Shown here: piece by piece, positions 9,606 to 19,524 of the stretch
How positions within the stretch are numbered: the stretch's first letter is position 1
Layout: each line of letters begins with the position of its first letter
Origin: Malassezia japonica
Lineage: Eukaryota > Basidiomycota > Malasseziomycetes > Malasseziales > Malasseziaceae
Direction: 5' to 3'
DNA: 64,000 nt
Assembly: GCF_029542785.1 (NCBI RefSeq)
Contig: NC_083370.1
Coordinates: forward strand, 434,001-498,000
Notes under the pieces: model-generated
Database searches by the model: none
What the model was told of the DNA's origin: nothing
The model's input: only the letters and a program-made list of their open reading frames with translations
Translations under genes and position numbers: made by a program

Positions 9606-11090
9606 CTATCGATGCGCGGCGACGTTTGCCTGGACGAGATGCTGCCACATTTCGTCATTGAGCGCCTTGGCGCGCCGCAGCTCGTCCTCGAGCTGCTGCA
9701 CACGCGCGGCGTGCGCCGGATCCGCGGCCGGCCGCGGCGCGGCACTGGCCGCGGCGTGCGGCGCCTCGGCCGGCGCTTCGGCGCCGAGGTAGGTGTGCAC
9801 GTCGCGTGCCGCGGTGCCTGCGCCGTCGCCGATGCGCACCAAGACGCTCGGCGCGTCCATCGGCGCGCCGAGCGTACGTGCAAACTGCTGCGCGACAGGG
9901 CGCGCAGGCAGCGACGCGACGTACGGGCTCGTCTCATCGCGGCTCTTTTTCGCACGCAGCTGCGCTGCGCCGACGAGGTCCGGCGGTCGCGGCATCGACA
10001 AAATGTTGGTCACGGGCGTGTTGGGCGCGGCGGCGAGCGAGGCGCTGGCGTGCAGCACGCGGACTACCTGGAGCGTCGTTACGTCGACAATGTGCACCTG
10101 GCCGTTCTGTGTGCCGAGGGCAATGTGCGACGCCGCCTGCGTGAGTGCCATGGCGGTGATGGGCTCGGCGAGGAGAACGTGGGCGTGCTCGGCGGAGATC
10201 GTGTCCGAGGCGCCCTCCGCCCCGCGTCCGCCCCGGGCGTGCCATGCGCCGGGGTCGTTGGTATAGAGCTCGACACGGTACGCCTTGGCCGTGCCGTGGA
10301 GGCTTGCAAAGAAGAAGCGCTCGAGCGGGTCGATGGCGAGCGCGGCCACCGGCCCCGGGAGCGTAAAGGTGCTCTTGAGGCGGCGCGTGCGCAGGTCCCA
10401 GAGCTTGACCGAGGCATCGGCGCTGGCGGTCCACACGACGGCGCTTTCCGGGAAGCGTCCCGCGACGTGCACGTCGGTGATTGGCAGTGTGTGGTCTGTG
10501 AGCGTCGCGTAGGCTGTCGGGACATTCGCACGCCCCCCCGCGAGGTCGGTGCAGCGCGCGAGGCCCGGCGTGCTCCATACGCATGCGCGCCCGTCGTCGC
10601 TGGCCGACACGAGCGCTGCGTCGTCGTCAAAGAAGCGGAGGCAGCGGAGGGCGCGGTAGTGCGCCTCGAACGAGCACACGAGTGCACCGCTGCGCATGTC
10701 CCATACGTACAGGCGCCCGTCGTCGGTGCCTGCGGCGACCAGTGCACTGCGGCGAGCTAGTGCGATGCACGTCATTTTCTGTGGGAGGACGATGCGCTGG
10801 GCCGGTTGATCTTTTTGCCAGTGGTACACGTTGAGCACGGCCTTGTCTGCCTCGACCGCGACTGCCCACCCGCTGTGCCCTGCGTCGTTTTTTGCGTGCG
10901 TCGCAGAAGGGGTCGCGTCGAATCCGTGCTGTGCGACGTGCGCCGCGCCCTTCCAGTGCAGGAGCGGCGTCTGGGATGCGGCCGCCGCATCGAGCACGTA
11001 CAGCGCGCCCCGCTGCGTGCTCGACGCGGAGGACGTCACGAGCACCTCGCCCGGGAACAGCGCCGCGAGCTCTCTATACCGTTGGGCCAT
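9606..11090 (-). CDS. IPI3: Pre-rRNA processing WD40 protein Ipi3
   Basis: Ipi3 (WDR18) works in the Rix1 complex for ITS2 processing and 60S pre-ribosome remodelling, and is linked to pre-replication complex loading in yeast. The 494-residue protein starts with a short lead and then WD repeats. Clear repeats include AAGTDDGRLYVWDM, LVSASDDGRACVWS, VWTASADASVKLWDLRTRRL and ASHIALGTQNGQVHIVDV. The segment ITDVHVAGRF followed by a repeat is characteristic of Ipi3. After the propeller comes an A/P-rich linker and a C-terminal coiled coil (RVQQLEDELRRAKALNDEMW), as in family members. There is no intron. Its stop codon directly touches the stop of the Mcp1-like gene, and its start is 65 nt from ASN1. 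Confidence 0.85.
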   Translation of the reverse strand: MAQRYRELAALFPGEVLVTSSASSTQRGALYVLDAAAASQTPLLHWKGAAHVAQHGFDATPSATHAKNDAGHSGWAVAVEADKAVLNVYHWQKDQPAQRIVLPQKMTCIALARRSALVAAGTDDGRLYVWDMRSGALVCSFEAHYRALRCLRFFDDDAALVSASDDGRACVWSTPGLARCTDLAGGRANVPTAYATLTDHTLPITDVHVAGRFPESAVVWTASADASVKLWDLRTRRLKSTFTLPGPVAALAIDPLERFFFASLHGTAKAYRVELYTNDPGAWHARGGRGAEGASDTISAEHAHVLLAEPITAMALTQAASHIALGTQNGQVHIVDVTTLQVVRVLHASASLAAAPNTPVTNILSMPRPPDLVGAAQLRAKKSRDETSPYVASLPARPVAQQFARTLGAPMDAPSVLVRIGDGAGTAARDVHTYLGAEAPAEAPHAAASAAPRPAADPAHAARVQQLEDELRRAKALNDEMWQHLVQANVAAHR

Positions 11091-11097
11091 GGTATGT

Positions 11098-11125
11098 CAC
11101 GTGAACACGCGCGAAGAATGAGTCA
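11098..11125. promoter_or_regulatory. CACGTG and Gcn4-type TGAGTCA in IPI3/ASN1 promoter
   Basis: In the 65-nt divergent gap, CACGTG lies at 11098-11103 and TGAGTCA at 11119-11125, ending 30 nt before the ASN1 ATG. TGAGTCA is the canonical binding site of Gcn4/Cpc1, the bZIP activator of amino-acid biosynthesis genes, which suits ASN1. Binding here is inferred. Confidence 0.55.
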
Positions 11126-11155
11126 GGGCAAGCGAGAAGTTCTGCGCCTCTCACC

Positions 11156-13003
11156 ATGTGTGGTATTCTGGCGTGCATTCACCACCCCAATGCGCAGGCG
11201 TACAGGCCAAAGATGCTGAACCTTTCGCGCACCATCCGCCACCGCGGTCCCGACTGGTCGGGCTGTGTGGTGGTGGATGAGCCGGACAAGCAGGAGCCGG
11301 AGCGTGGCAGCATTCTGTGCCACGAGCGTCTTGCGATTGTCGGTGTGGACTCGGGCGCGCAGCCGCTCGTGAGCGACGACGGCAAGATCTTTCTGTGTGT
11401 GAACGGTGAGATTTACAACCACCGCCAGCTGCGCAAGTCGCTCAAGGACCAGTCGGTGGAGTTCAAGACGCAGTCCGACTGCGAGGTGATCATGTACCTC
11501 TACCGCGAGCACGGCACGGACTTTGTCAACATGCTTGACGGCATGTTCTCGTTCGTGCTCCTGGATACCTCGGTCACGCCCCACCGCGTCGTCACGGCGC
11601 GCGACCCGATCGGCATCACGACACTGTACTACGGCCGCTCCTTTACCTACCCCGGCGCGCTGTACTTTGCCTCGGAGCTCAAGGCGATCGCGACCGAGTG
11701 CGAGCGCGTGGACACCTTCCCCCCCGGTAACTTTTACGACAGCGCACGCGCTGCCGGCCAGGAGATGGTGCGCTACTTCCAGCCGACGTGGTGGAACACG
11801 GACAGCGGAGCGCCACCGTCCAACGCTGCCGAGCTCTCGCTGATCCGCGAGACGCTCGAAAAGGCGGTGCGCAAGCGCCTCATGAGCGAGGTGCCGTACG
11901 GTGTGCTGCTCAGCGGCGGTCTCGACTCTTCGCTCATTGCCACGATCGCTGCGCGCGAGACCGAGAAGCAGGCCAAGCTGCAGCAGGAAAAGGCCGTGGA
12001 ACTGCACGAGCAAAAGAGCAAGGTGCGCCGCACCGACCGCGCGGCCGACAAGGCCGGCGACGACGAGATGCTTGCCGCGTGGCCGCGCCTGCACTCCTTC
12101 TCGATCGGTCTCCCCGGCTCGCCGGATCTGATTGCGGCGCGCGAGGCGGCCGAGTTCCTCGGCACGATCCACCACGAGTACACCTTTTCGGTGCAAGAGG
12201 GTCTCGATGCGCTGTCGGACGTGGTGTACCACCTGGAGACCTACGACGTGACGACGGTGCGTGCGTCGACGCCCATGTACCTCCTCTCGCGCAAGATCAA
12301 GGCGATTGGTGTCAAGATGGTGCTCTCTGGTGAGGGCTCGGACGAGATCTTCGGCGGCTACCTCTACTTCCACGCCGCGCCCGACAAGGAGTCCTTCCAC
12401 CAGGAGTGTGTGAAGCGCGTCAAGAACCTGCACACGGCCGACTGCCTGCGTGCGAACAAGTCGACGATGGCGTGGGGTCTCGAGGCGCGTGTGCCCTTCC
12501 TGGACAAGGAGTTCCTCGAGGTGTGCATGAACATTGACGCTGCCGAGAAGGAGTTCTCCAAGGGCGCGCACCAGACCAAGGACAGCGACGGCCGTCCCCA
12601 CATGGAAAAGTACATTCTGCGCAAGGCGTTTGACTGCAACCCCGACGAGATCGAGGCGGGGAAGAAGCTGCCCGACGCGCGCCCCTACCTCCCCGAAAAG
12701 ATCCTCTGGCGCCAGAAGGAGCAGTTCAGCGACGGTGTCGGCTACTCCTGGATCGACGGCATGAAGGAGCACGCGGAAAAGACGATCAGCGACGAAAAGT
12801 TTGCCGAGCGTGCGAGCCGCTACCCCGTGGACACGCCCGAGACGAAGGAGGCCTACCTCATCCGCGAGCTCTTTGAGCACTGGTTCCCGACGGATGCGGC
12901 GGCGCGCACGGCTGTGCGGTGGGTGCCCCGCGGCGACTGGGGCTGCTCGAGCGACCCGTCGGGCCGCAGTGTCGCGATTCACGATGCAGCGTACAAGGAC
13001 TAA
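11156..13003 (+). CDS. ASN1: Asparagine synthetase (glutamine-hydrolysing)
   Basis: The enzyme makes asparagine from aspartate, ATP and glutamine. It begins [15 protein letters not shown], so Cys2 becomes the N-terminal nucleophile of the class-II glutaminase domain. RHRGPDWSG and [12 protein letters not shown] are further glutaminase signatures. The synthetase half carries the PP-loop [11 protein letters not shown] near residue 250, then [12 protein letters not shown] and [18 protein letters not shown], all intact. A 50-residue lysine/glutamate-rich helix ([20 protein letters not shown]) sits between PP-loop and SFSIG, as in fungal homologues. Length is 615 residues with no intron, slightly longer than yeast Asn1 (572). 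A Gcn4-type site lies just upstream. It converges on PAM16 with 10 nt between stops. Confidence 0.96.
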   Translation: MCGILACIHHPNAQAYRPKMLNLSRTIRHRGPDWSGCVVVDEPDKQEPERGSILCHERLAIVGVDSGAQPLVSDDGKIFLCVNGEIYNHRQLRKSLKDQSVEFKTQSDCEVIMYLYREHGTDFVNMLDGMFSFVLLDTSVTPHRVVTARDPIGITTLYYGRSFTYPGALYFASELKAIATECERVDTFPPGNFYDSARAAGQEMVRYFQPTWWNTDSGAPPSNAAELSLIRETLEKAVRKRLMSEVPYGVLLSGGLDSSLIATIAARETEKQAKLQQEKAVELHEQKSKVRRTDRAADKAGDDEMLAAWPRLHSFSIGLPGSPDLIAAREAAEFLGTIHHEYTFSVQEGLDALSDVVYHLETYDVTTVRASTPMYLLSRKIKAIGVKMVLSGEGSDEIFGGYLYFHAAPDKESFHQECVKRVKNLHTADCLRANKSTMAWGLEARVPFLDKEFLEVCMNIDAAEKEFSKGAHQTKDSDGRPHMEKYILRKAFDCNPDEIEAGKKLPDARPYLPEKILWRQKEQFSDGVGYSWIDGMKEHAEKTISDEKFAERASRYPVDTPETKEAYLIRELFEHWFPTDAAARTAVRWVPRGDWGCSSDPSGRSVAIHDAAYKD

Positions 13004-13013
13004 ATAGGTATCG

Positions 13014-13516
13014 CTATGGCTTTGCAGTCTCCTCGGCAGCCTTTTCCAAGAGTTTCCATTCCTCTTCGATGCGCTCGCGCGCACGCACAATCTTGCTCTG
13101 GATGTAGAAGGAGCCGCTCCCGCCGCCCTCCTTGCCTTTGGGCGCAGGCGGCGCGTTGATCTTGAACAGCCGCTCGTAGTTCTCGCCGAGCTCGCTGCGG
13201 ATCGCCTCGGTCACGCCGCCCTCTTTCTTCATCGCGGCGGCCGAAATGTCGTTCTTGACATTGAGAATGAGCTTCGCCTCGTCGAGCGTCATACGGTGCG
13301 CGAGCGTAATCGCATTGGCAGCCGACCCAGCCTTGCCGCCGGCCGGCGCAGCGCCTTCGACCTGACCCGCACGAACGTCTGCGTAAGTAAAACAACGTAC
13401 TCCGCACAGCCTGGCGGCCCGCCTCCGCAAAAGCGCGGCCCAAAATACGGCTCCCTGTGAAGGCAATCTGCGCGAGAATCCGCGGAAGAGACTGCATCAG
13501 TCTTCGCACTTACCAT
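13014..13516 (-). CDS. PAM16: Mitochondrial import motor J-like subunit Pam16
   Basis: Pam16 (Tim16) anchors and restrains the J-protein Pam18 at the TIM23 channel. Two 22-nt introns are required: 13492-13513, directly after the ATG at 13516, and 13379-13400. Splicing gives the family start MSLPRILAQIAFTGSRILGR, then AFAEAGRQAVRNVRAG. The degenerate J-domain follows: MTLDEAKLILNVKN, then YERLFKINAP in place of a J-protein HPD loop, then SFYIQSKIVRARERIEEEWK. The product is 152 residues, near the yeast length of 149. The first exon is the start codon alone, so translation of unspliced RNA would read MVSAKTDAVS and fail. It shares a 41-nt promoter with the divergent gene at 13558. Confidence 0.93.
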
Positions 13517-13539
13517 CGCCACCGTCGCAGGAGAGAAGT

Positions 13540-13545
13540 CACGTG
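13540..13545. promoter_or_regulatory. CACGTG in PAM16/orphan divergent promoter
   Basis: A CACGTG box sits inside the 41-nt gap between the PAM16 ATG (13516) and the divergent ATG at 13558. It is a candidate shared bHLH site. Confidence 0.4.
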
Positions 13546-13557
13546 GCATTGACCACG

Positions 13558-14406
13558 ATGGACGCCTTCAGCTCGGGGTCGGAGCTGAGCAGCGCGGACG
13601 AGGCGTCCGGCGACGAGCGCATGAGCGCACCGAGCCGCGCGGAGCGCACCGAAGAACGCCGCGCACGCAGCGCGTCCAACGCGGACGAAAAGGAGACGCC
13701 GCAGCCGAAGCGCGCAAAACTCGAGGACCGTGCGGAGGCCGAGAAGCCCAAGCCCAAGCCCAAGCCGCCGGCCGCCACGCCGCGTGCCACGGCACCGACC
13801 AGCGACGACCCGGTGAACATCGAGGCGCCACGGCAGGCGCGGCAGGCACAGAAGCCAAACGAGCCGGCATTCGGGCGCAACATGTCGGGATGGGACCAGC
13901 TCTTTGGGCCGATCGCCGCGACACCCAAGCCCGAGCCGCGCGCCAAGGACCAGACACCGGAGCAGCGCGCGGCCGCGGCCGAGGCGCGCGCCAAGGCGCG
14001 CGAGGCCGAGGCCAAGCAGCGCTCCGCGCGCGAAAAAGAGGCACGCGAAAAAGAGGCCCAGGAGAAGGAGGCACAGGCGCGCGCCGCACGCGAGGCCGCC
14101 GCACGCGAAGCCGCGCGGCCCCCGCCCCCGCCACGGCCACAGGACCGCCGGCCACAGTCCGTGTCGGCGGACGAGCTTGCAGAGCACCGCCGCCGCCTGC
14201 GCCCGGCGCTCGACGGAAAGACGCCGCAGCTGGATCTGCTTGCGAGCTGCCGCGTGATTAGTGCGTTTGAGGAGGCGATGGGGCACGAGCGGCGACACCT
14301 GCGTGCGTCGCGCTTCGGAGCAGGATTGCACCACCTCGGCGAGAGCAAGAATGCGGGAGGAGGCGCGCCACCCAATGGGGGGGAAGCTGCGCCGGATGCG
14401 AAGTAG
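13558..14406 (+). CDS. Unknown low-complexity Ala/Glu/Lys-rich protein
   Basis: I do not recognise this gene. The first ATG is at 13558 (MDAFSSGSELSSADEASGDE); the frame is open a little upstream but only with GTG. The 282-residue product has an acidic Ser-rich start, a short basic patch (QPKRAKLE), a KPKPKPKPP run, and a central long charged helix (about residues 140-190, repeated REKEA/QEKEA units). It ends with a better-structured segment, ELAEHRRRLRPALDGKTPQLDLLASCRVISAFEEAMGHERRHL without a break. A conserved motif may sit at FGRNMSGWDQLFGPI. The antisense frame is also open, but the sense frame has more protein-like composition. A nuclear or RNA-linked protein is possible; no function is claimed. 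Confidence 0.6.
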   Translation: MDAFSSGSELSSADEASGDERMSAPSRAERTEERRARSASNADEKETPQPKRAKLEDRAEAEKPKPKPKPPAATPRATAPTSDDPVNIEAPRQARQAQKPNEPAFGRNMSGWDQLFGPIAATPKPEPRAKDQTPEQRAAAAEARAKAREAEAKQRSAREKEAREKEAQEKEAQARAAREAAAREAARPPPPPRPQDRRPQSVSADELAEHRRRLRPALDGKTPQLDLLASCRVISAFEEAMGHERRHLRASRFGAGLHHLGESKNAGGGAPPNGGEAAPDAK

Positions 14407-14439
14407 TTCATGCATCTATGTATACGTCATGTCGTGTGA

Positions 14440-16611
14440 TTACTGCAATGCGGCCGCTCCACTGGCCGTCGGCATCGGCACATCCTCGGCGCCCGCCAGC
14501 GGCGGACGATCGGTACGCGCCGCGCCGTCGTTCGGCTGGATCGGGCGCAGCTCGGCAACGAGCCGCTGCGATGCGGGGTTCTGCGCAAGGAGGTAGCGCA
14601 GCGTAAATATGGCGTATTCGCGGATGTCTGGGTCAGTCGGGCGACGTACATGGGTTGTGTTGATCGGCTTGTGTCATCGAGAGTGCGTCCAGCAGGCCAC
14701 CTTGCTCACGCACACGGTCTTGGAGCGCGGTCACCTCGGCAAGGCGCGGCATGCCGGGTGGCTCGTACACGATCGTGCCAATGAGCTGCAGCACGCTGCA
14801 CTTGAGGCGGTGGAGTGCCGGGCGGGAATCAGTGACGGGGTGGGACATCAGGTTGGGCGTGGGAACGTGGCCGTCCGGGAGCGGGGCGGCGGATGGCTGA
14901 GTGCTGGCGCCGGCGCCGGCGTCGGAGCGCATCGCGACCTTGTTGGGTGTGCCGTCGCGCATGTCGCTTGGGCCGTCGGCAGCGTGGGCTCCGTGTGCAT
15001 CGTCGTCGACGGCGTGTGCTCCGGCATGCCCGTCGGCGGCCGGTTCTCCGTCGGCATGCCCGTCGGCATGCCCGTCGCGTGTATCGTCCCGCATATCGTC
15101 CATCTTGCCATCCGGCATGCCGTGCTCCCCGTCCACCATGTCAGGCACCGTCTTGTCCGTCTTCTTGGCCTTGACGCTACCCGTCTCTTCCTCCTGCGAC
15201 CGCTTTCCACTGGTCTGGAACGGCGACTGGGCGGGAAAGAAGCGGTTGACTTCGTGCAGGAGCGCTGTGTGAGCGAGTATACGTACTAACGCACGTCTCG
15301 ACGATCTTGTCGTCGGGCGACCGCAGTCGCGCGAGGAACTGTGTATTTCCGGTCGTCTCGCGGCGAGCCACGTCCTCCTGGCCGCACATGCCGCTGAGAT
15401 GCAGGCACTGGAGTGCCGCCAGAAGTGCCATGTGCGCGCGAATCAATCCCCGAAAGTCGACGACGCCCCGTCCGTCGACGTGCTCCTTCATCGTTTGAAT
15501 GGTATAGTGAGCCACGTCGCGAAAGACGGAGAGAAGCGGCACCATCGAGTTCATGTACCGCTCTGATTTTTGCATCACTTTGCTGAGCATGCGAGAAGAG
15601 ATGCGATGCGTGTGTTGCTCGCCCTTGCACCGCTCGAGTCGCGACTCGAGGCAGGCGGCGAGAATGTGCAAGAGCGTCACCTGGCTCGTGCTGACGTGCG
15701 GCTCGCCGCCGCTCGTCGGGCGCATGTTAAGCAGTAGCTTGCCAAAGTGCCCGCAGCGCATGAGACGCTGCACGATCGAGGTACTGGGTCAGCAGTCTTC
15801 ACGTACATCACATCCACGGTCTCTTGAGCCATGGTCTGCACGCTTCCCCCCTTGGAAGGGTCGGAAATGAGTGCCGCGTCGTACACCATAATCACTGTCT
15901 CCATGATCTTGATGCCCTGCGGGGTCTGCACGAGGTCGAGGCTGGGTCAGCAAATAGTACGTACGCAAAGGAGACTTTTTGCGGCGGCGTCGTCATGGAG
16001 CCGTTGAGCTCCTCTTCGAGCGCCGTATCGACACAGTTCAGCAGGAGCACGGATGCAGCGAGTACTGTGCGTGCGTCGCTGCTCGACATGAGCCGCACGA
16101 GAGCATCCGGGCTCTGCGCTTGCTTTCCCAAAACGTGCAAGTCCCACACGATCTGCTGCAAAGCCAAGTCGCTCGTCACCGCATTTGCGAGCAGTTGCGC
16201 CAGGACGCGCACCACAGGAATAAGTGTCGGATCGACCATGTTCTCAAAGAGCAGCAGGTAGCTCATCACGCCACACACCTCGCTCCAGTGCCGCAAAATT
16301 GTCGCAGCATGGCTCGCCTGCGACGCCGAGTTCCGAGCGACGCCGAGCAGCGCGCGCATCCCATCTGCAGCCAGCTCACGTATTTCTTTGTCGGCGTACG
16401 AAGCATCTGCGCGGTGCTGTGCATCGTACGCTTGCCACTGGGCCCAGCGCTGGCCGAGCCACGTCCAGAGCGCCTCGGCATCGGCCTGTGCGCCGCTGGC
16501 GACCACACGCGCGTACACCTGCGCCGCGTCGACTGCGGCGCGTGCTGTGGCGGCTACAGGCGCATCGTCCCACGCCGCCCAGGCTGTTTGTACAGCCCCC
16601 AGGTCCGCCAT
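14440..16611 (-). CDS. Ataxin-10 family protein (Ctr86/Atxn10)
   Basis: This is an armadillo-like protein related to ataxin-10 and yeast Ctr86, families linked to cytokinesis and copper-responsive transcripts. Four introns are inferred: 15942-15964 (23 nt), 15784-15806 (23), 15265-15286 (22) and 14628-14649 (22), giving 693 residues. Spliced ends read DDKIVETCVTLLHEVNRFFP and, in the last exon, QHNPYIREYAIFTLRYLLAQ, the signature of the ataxin-10 C-terminal domain. The N-terminal half is helical repeats. Between about residues 480 and 550 (roughly 14980-15150) is an unusual His/Asp/Gly/Ala-rich insertion with DGHADGHADGEPAADGHAG repeats. It is divergent from SIP5 with 128 nt between starts. 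Confidence 0.78.
14960..15110 (-). repeat. Imperfect repeat coding for His/Asp/Gly-rich tract
   Basis: GC-rich imperfect repeats of the unit read as gatgggcatgcc or similar on the minus strand encode a tract with repeated DGHA and GHA units inside the ataxin-10 homologue. The spread of slightly different units suggests slippage expansion followed by drift. Confidence 0.6.
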
Positions 16612-16739
16612 ATCGTCTGTCCCGCTGACGGACGAAGGTTGTGGACCCTGCGTGTAAGGGTCCTCCTCATTGGCCTAATTCGAGTCAGGGCCGGGGGTGT
16701 GGAGAGATTGTCCCTTGGCTTTGACCGAGGGATGCGAGA

Positions 16740-18605
16740 ATGGGCCAGCAGCCGTCACGCGATGCCGGCCGCCCCAGTGGGGCGCCTCGCAGGTCTGCGA
16801 CAATGATTCGAGCAGTGGTCGACCGTGGTGTGACCCCACCACGCGGCATCGGCGCGTCTGCGCCGAACGAGCGCGCAAAGCCGACGATTCCCTCGAATAC
16901 CCGTGTCGATGGAGGGTACGTCGTGAGCCAGGGCGTGTACAGTACCGCGCCGACGTACGACAAGCAGATCGTGCGCGAGCTGATTGTCCAGCGCCGCCTC
17001 GCACCGTTCTTCCCGGCGGTGGACGAGGAAGAAAATGCAAGCGAGTGCCCTATCTGCTTCCTGTGCTTTCCCACCCAGCTCAACCGGTCCCGCTGCTGCC
17101 TCCAGCCGATCTGCACCGAGTGCTTCGTGCAGATCCAGCGCGTGGACCCAACACACAGCATGCCGCCCTCGTCGCAGCCGGCCATGTGCCCGTTCTGCGT
17201 CGCGCCCGAGTTTGGCGTGGTGTACGACCCACCGCAGGCGAGCGATGCCTCGGCGCGGCCACAGCAAAAGCAAGAGGCCGAAGAGGCAATCGAACGCGCT
17301 GCTACGGCGATTGGCACGGGCGGCGCGTCGGCCGGACAGCGCACGTCGTACGGGCCGGACCATCCCCGCGTCGTGTTGGTCGATGAGGTGCACCCCGACT
17401 GGCAGTCCAAGCTCAATGCGGCGCTCGCAGTGCAGGCGCGCCAGGCGAACCGCCGCGTGATCATGCGCCAGGTCGGCGACCGCCTCGTACCGATCGGCGT
17501 ATCGTCCTCGCGCACAGGCGAGAGCCTGGCCAACGCCGTGAGCCAAAACGCACGGCTGGGGCACAATGGGCCGGGTGGGAGCATCATTCTCAACGAAGAC
17601 GCACACGTGCGCGACCTCGAGCTCGACGGCGCGTCGACACGGACACCGAATGCGCTACAGCGCGGCATCGCCGCGCGCTTCCGCGGCGGTGAGCGCCGGC
17701 CGCAGATCGGTGACTCGATGGCACGCACCATGCTCCAACTTTCGCCCCAAGAAATGGAGCAGATTATCCTGAACGAAACGCTGCGTCTCTCGCTGCGCGA
17801 GCACGAGGCGACGCAGCGCCGCGGTACACAAAACGATGCCGCATCGACACGCTCGGGATCGCCGACGCAGTCGCGCTCGAACCGCAACTCGCCAGAGCAG
17901 CGCCGGCCGCGCATGTCGCTCGACCTTTCGCGCTTTACGCGCTCCTCGACCGAGCAGCCACGCACGTCGCGCATGTCGTCTGATACGTCGCGGTCCGCAC
18001 GCAACTCGCCCGAAAGCCAGCGGAGCGTGCCGATCCCCGAAAGCCAGGTCAGAGCGCCCGAGCCCGAACCCGAGCCCGAACCCGAGCCCGAACCCGAGCC
18101 CGAGCCGAGTGTGCCGGCCGTCCAGCGCCAGAGCGTGCCTGCCCTTGCCCCCGTCTCGGAGCCGGCTCCAGAGCCAGTACCCTCGGCGCGTTCGCATAGC
18201 GTGTCGGCAACGCCCGCCGACCGGCCGGTGGCGGCGGCGCCGCCGCCGACCGGTGCGCCGTCGTTCTTGGCCAACTATTCACTGGCGCCTGCTGCGACGC
18301 CCACGCAGGCCAGCCATCCCTTCCCTACACGTTCCTATGATACATCTCCGATCTCCTCGATCGCGCCGTCGTCCCCGGCTCCCAGCGCACCTGCTAGTCC
18401 CTTCCCCCAGACGCTGCCCGGCGGCGCTCCGCGCACGCCCACGGCTCCGTCTGCGGCCGCGCCTGTGACGCCCGACCAGACGCGCCCACGCACCGCGTCC
18501 AACACGCCCGTGCACCTTTCCAAGACGATCTTACAAGATTTGCAAGAGCTCTCCGGGGCGCCACCGGCCCCCCGCACGCCGAGCACCAACCCCTTCCGCC
18601 GGTAG
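16740..18605 (+). CDS. SIP5: Sip5 family zinc-binding protein
   Basis: Yeast Sip5 links the Snf1 kinase with the Reg1-Glc7 phosphatase. This 621-residue homologue starts MGQQPSRDAG, with Gly2 as a possible N-myristoylation site. A conserved core runs YDKQIVRELIVQRRLAPFFP and then a RING-like Cys cluster: ECPICFLCFP, RSRCCLQPICTECFVQIQ and AMCPFC (residues about 100-158). The second half is long and disordered, rich in Ser, Pro and Arg, with an EPEPEP hexanucleotide repeat at about 18058-18108. There is no intron. The start at 16740 is favoured by MGxx and by ten unbroken codons that match the family. A GC-rich low-complexity tail is common in this window. Confidence 0.82.
   Translation: MGQQPSRDAGRPSGAPRRSATMIRAVVDRGVTPPRGIGASAPNERAKPTIPSNTRVDGGYVVSQGVYSTAPTYDKQIVRELIVQRRLAPFFPAVDEEENASECPICFLCFPTQLNRSRCCLQPICTECFVQIQRVDPTHSMPPSSQPAMCPFCVAPEFGVVYDPPQASDASARPQQKQEAEEAIERAATAIGTGGASAGQRTSYGPDHPRVVLVDEVHPDWQSKLNAALAVQARQANRRVIMRQVGDRLVPIGVSSSRTGESLANAVSQNARLGHNGPGGSIILNEDAHVRDLELDGASTRTPNALQRGIAARFRGGERRPQIGDSMARTMLQLSPQEMEQIILNETLRLSLREHEATQRRGTQNDAASTRSGSPTQSRSNRNSPEQRRPRMSLDLSRFTRSSTEQPRTSRMSSDTSRSARNSPESQRSVPIPESQVRAPEPEPEPEPEPEPEPEPSVPAVQRQSVPALAPVSEPAPEPVPSARSHSVSATPADRPVAAAPPPTGAPSFLANYSLAPAATPTQASHPFPTRSYDTSPISSIAPSSPAPSAPASPFPQTLPGGAPRTPTAPSAAAPVTPDQTRPRTASNTPVHLSKTILQDLQELSGAPPAPRTPSTNPFRR
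18058..18108 (+). repeat. Hexanucleotide repeat coding Glu-Pro
   Basis: Tandem copies of cccgagcccgaa-type units encode an EP dipeptide run inside SIP5. It is a simple coding microsatellite that can vary in length between strains. Confidence 0.8.
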
Positions 18606-18620
18606 TGATCGTAGGCATGC

Positions 18621-18627
18621 TGACTCA
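18621..18627. promoter_or_regulatory. TGACTCA upstream of CDC42
   Basis: TGACTCA, an AP-1/Gcn4-type heptamer, lies in the 194-nt spacer between SIP5 and CDC42. Motif match only. Confidence 0.25.
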
Positions 18628-18799
18628 TCATCCCGGTCCGGGTACGCACCTCCATTGCCACGAGTCTTTCCTTTGCTGCTCAGTCGAACTCCGCCCTTGC
18701 GACGGACTGCTGCAGTACGCTTGGCACTCTCTATCCACGCAGTGCGTTGGTGCTGTTTCACGGATACGTGGCGTGGTCTGAGCTGTTCTGAACGCGATC

Positions 18800-19446
18800 A
18801 TGCAGACGATCAAGTGTGTTGTTGTGGGCGACGGTGCGGTCGGCAAGGTGCGTGTTATGACCCGCTGACCCAGACGTGCCTGTTGATTTCGTACACTACC
18901 AACAAGTTTCCGTCGGAATATGTGCCTACGGTATGTGCGGCATGCTGATGCAGGTGTTTGATAACTATGCCGTGACGGTCATGATCGGCGAGGACCCGTA
19001 CACACTCGGCCTCTTTGACACGGCCGGTCAGGAGGACTACGACCGCCTCCGTCCGCTGTCCTACCCGCAGACGGACGTGTTCCTGGTGTGCTTCTCGGTG
19101 ACGTCGCCTGCTTCGTTCGAGAACGTCCGGGAAAAGTGGTTCCCGGAGGTGCACCACCACTGCCCGGGCGTGCCGTGCCTCATTGTCGGCACGCAGGTCG
19201 ACCTGCGTGACGACGCCGCCGTCGTCGAAAAGCTTGCGCGGCAGAAGCAGCGGCCCATCTCGGTCGAGATGGGAGAGCGTCTGGCGCGCGAGCTCGGCGC
19301 GGTGAAGTATGTCGAGTGCTCGGCGCTCACCCAGAAGGGCCTCAAGAATGTCTTTGACGAGGCCATCGTGGCCGCGCTAGAGCCTCCGGTCGTTCGGAAA
19401 AAGGTACGTTGCTGCGCTAATGCAGTCCAAATGCGCCATCCTCTAA
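18800..19446 (+). CDS. CDC42: Rho-type GTPase Cdc42
   Basis: Cdc42 governs polarity, septin assembly and MAP-kinase signalling at the plasma membrane. Three introns are inferred: 18848-18873 (26 nt), 18931-18953 (23) and 19404-19425 (22). The first falls right after the P-loop GDGAVGK, before [19 protein letters not shown]. The second precedes [20 protein letters not shown], which contains the effector region. [20 protein letters not shown] (switch II), GTQVDL and [17 protein letters not shown] are intact. The last 22-nt intron moves the end to KKSKCAIL, a CAAX box ending in Leu, which predicts geranylgeranylation; unspliced translation would lose it. The length is 191 residues, the same as other fungal Cdc42. 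Rac can be excluded by the Cdc42-specific stretch [20 protein letters not shown]. Confidence 0.96.
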
Positions 19447-19524
19447 TGCGCCTAGTCTATATGGCCCCATAGTGCAGGCCCCGCGTCTGAATTGCCCATT
19501 TTTGCGTTCTGTACATGATACGCT

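Noticed and set aside
11123..13090. 655-codon minus-strand ORF
   Set aside because: It is antisense to ASN1; a shadow produced by GC-rich third positions.
13510..14415. Minus-strand ORFs of about 300 codons opposite the orphan at 13558
   Set aside because: Composition is a Cys/Arg/Leu or Ser/Ala shadow; the plus strand shows charged-helix repeats and an ordered end, so it is preferred, though not proven.
18058..18108. Hexanucleotide repeat as telomere-like or CRISPR-like array
   Set aside because: It is an in-frame Glu-Pro coding repeat inside SIP5, without spacers.
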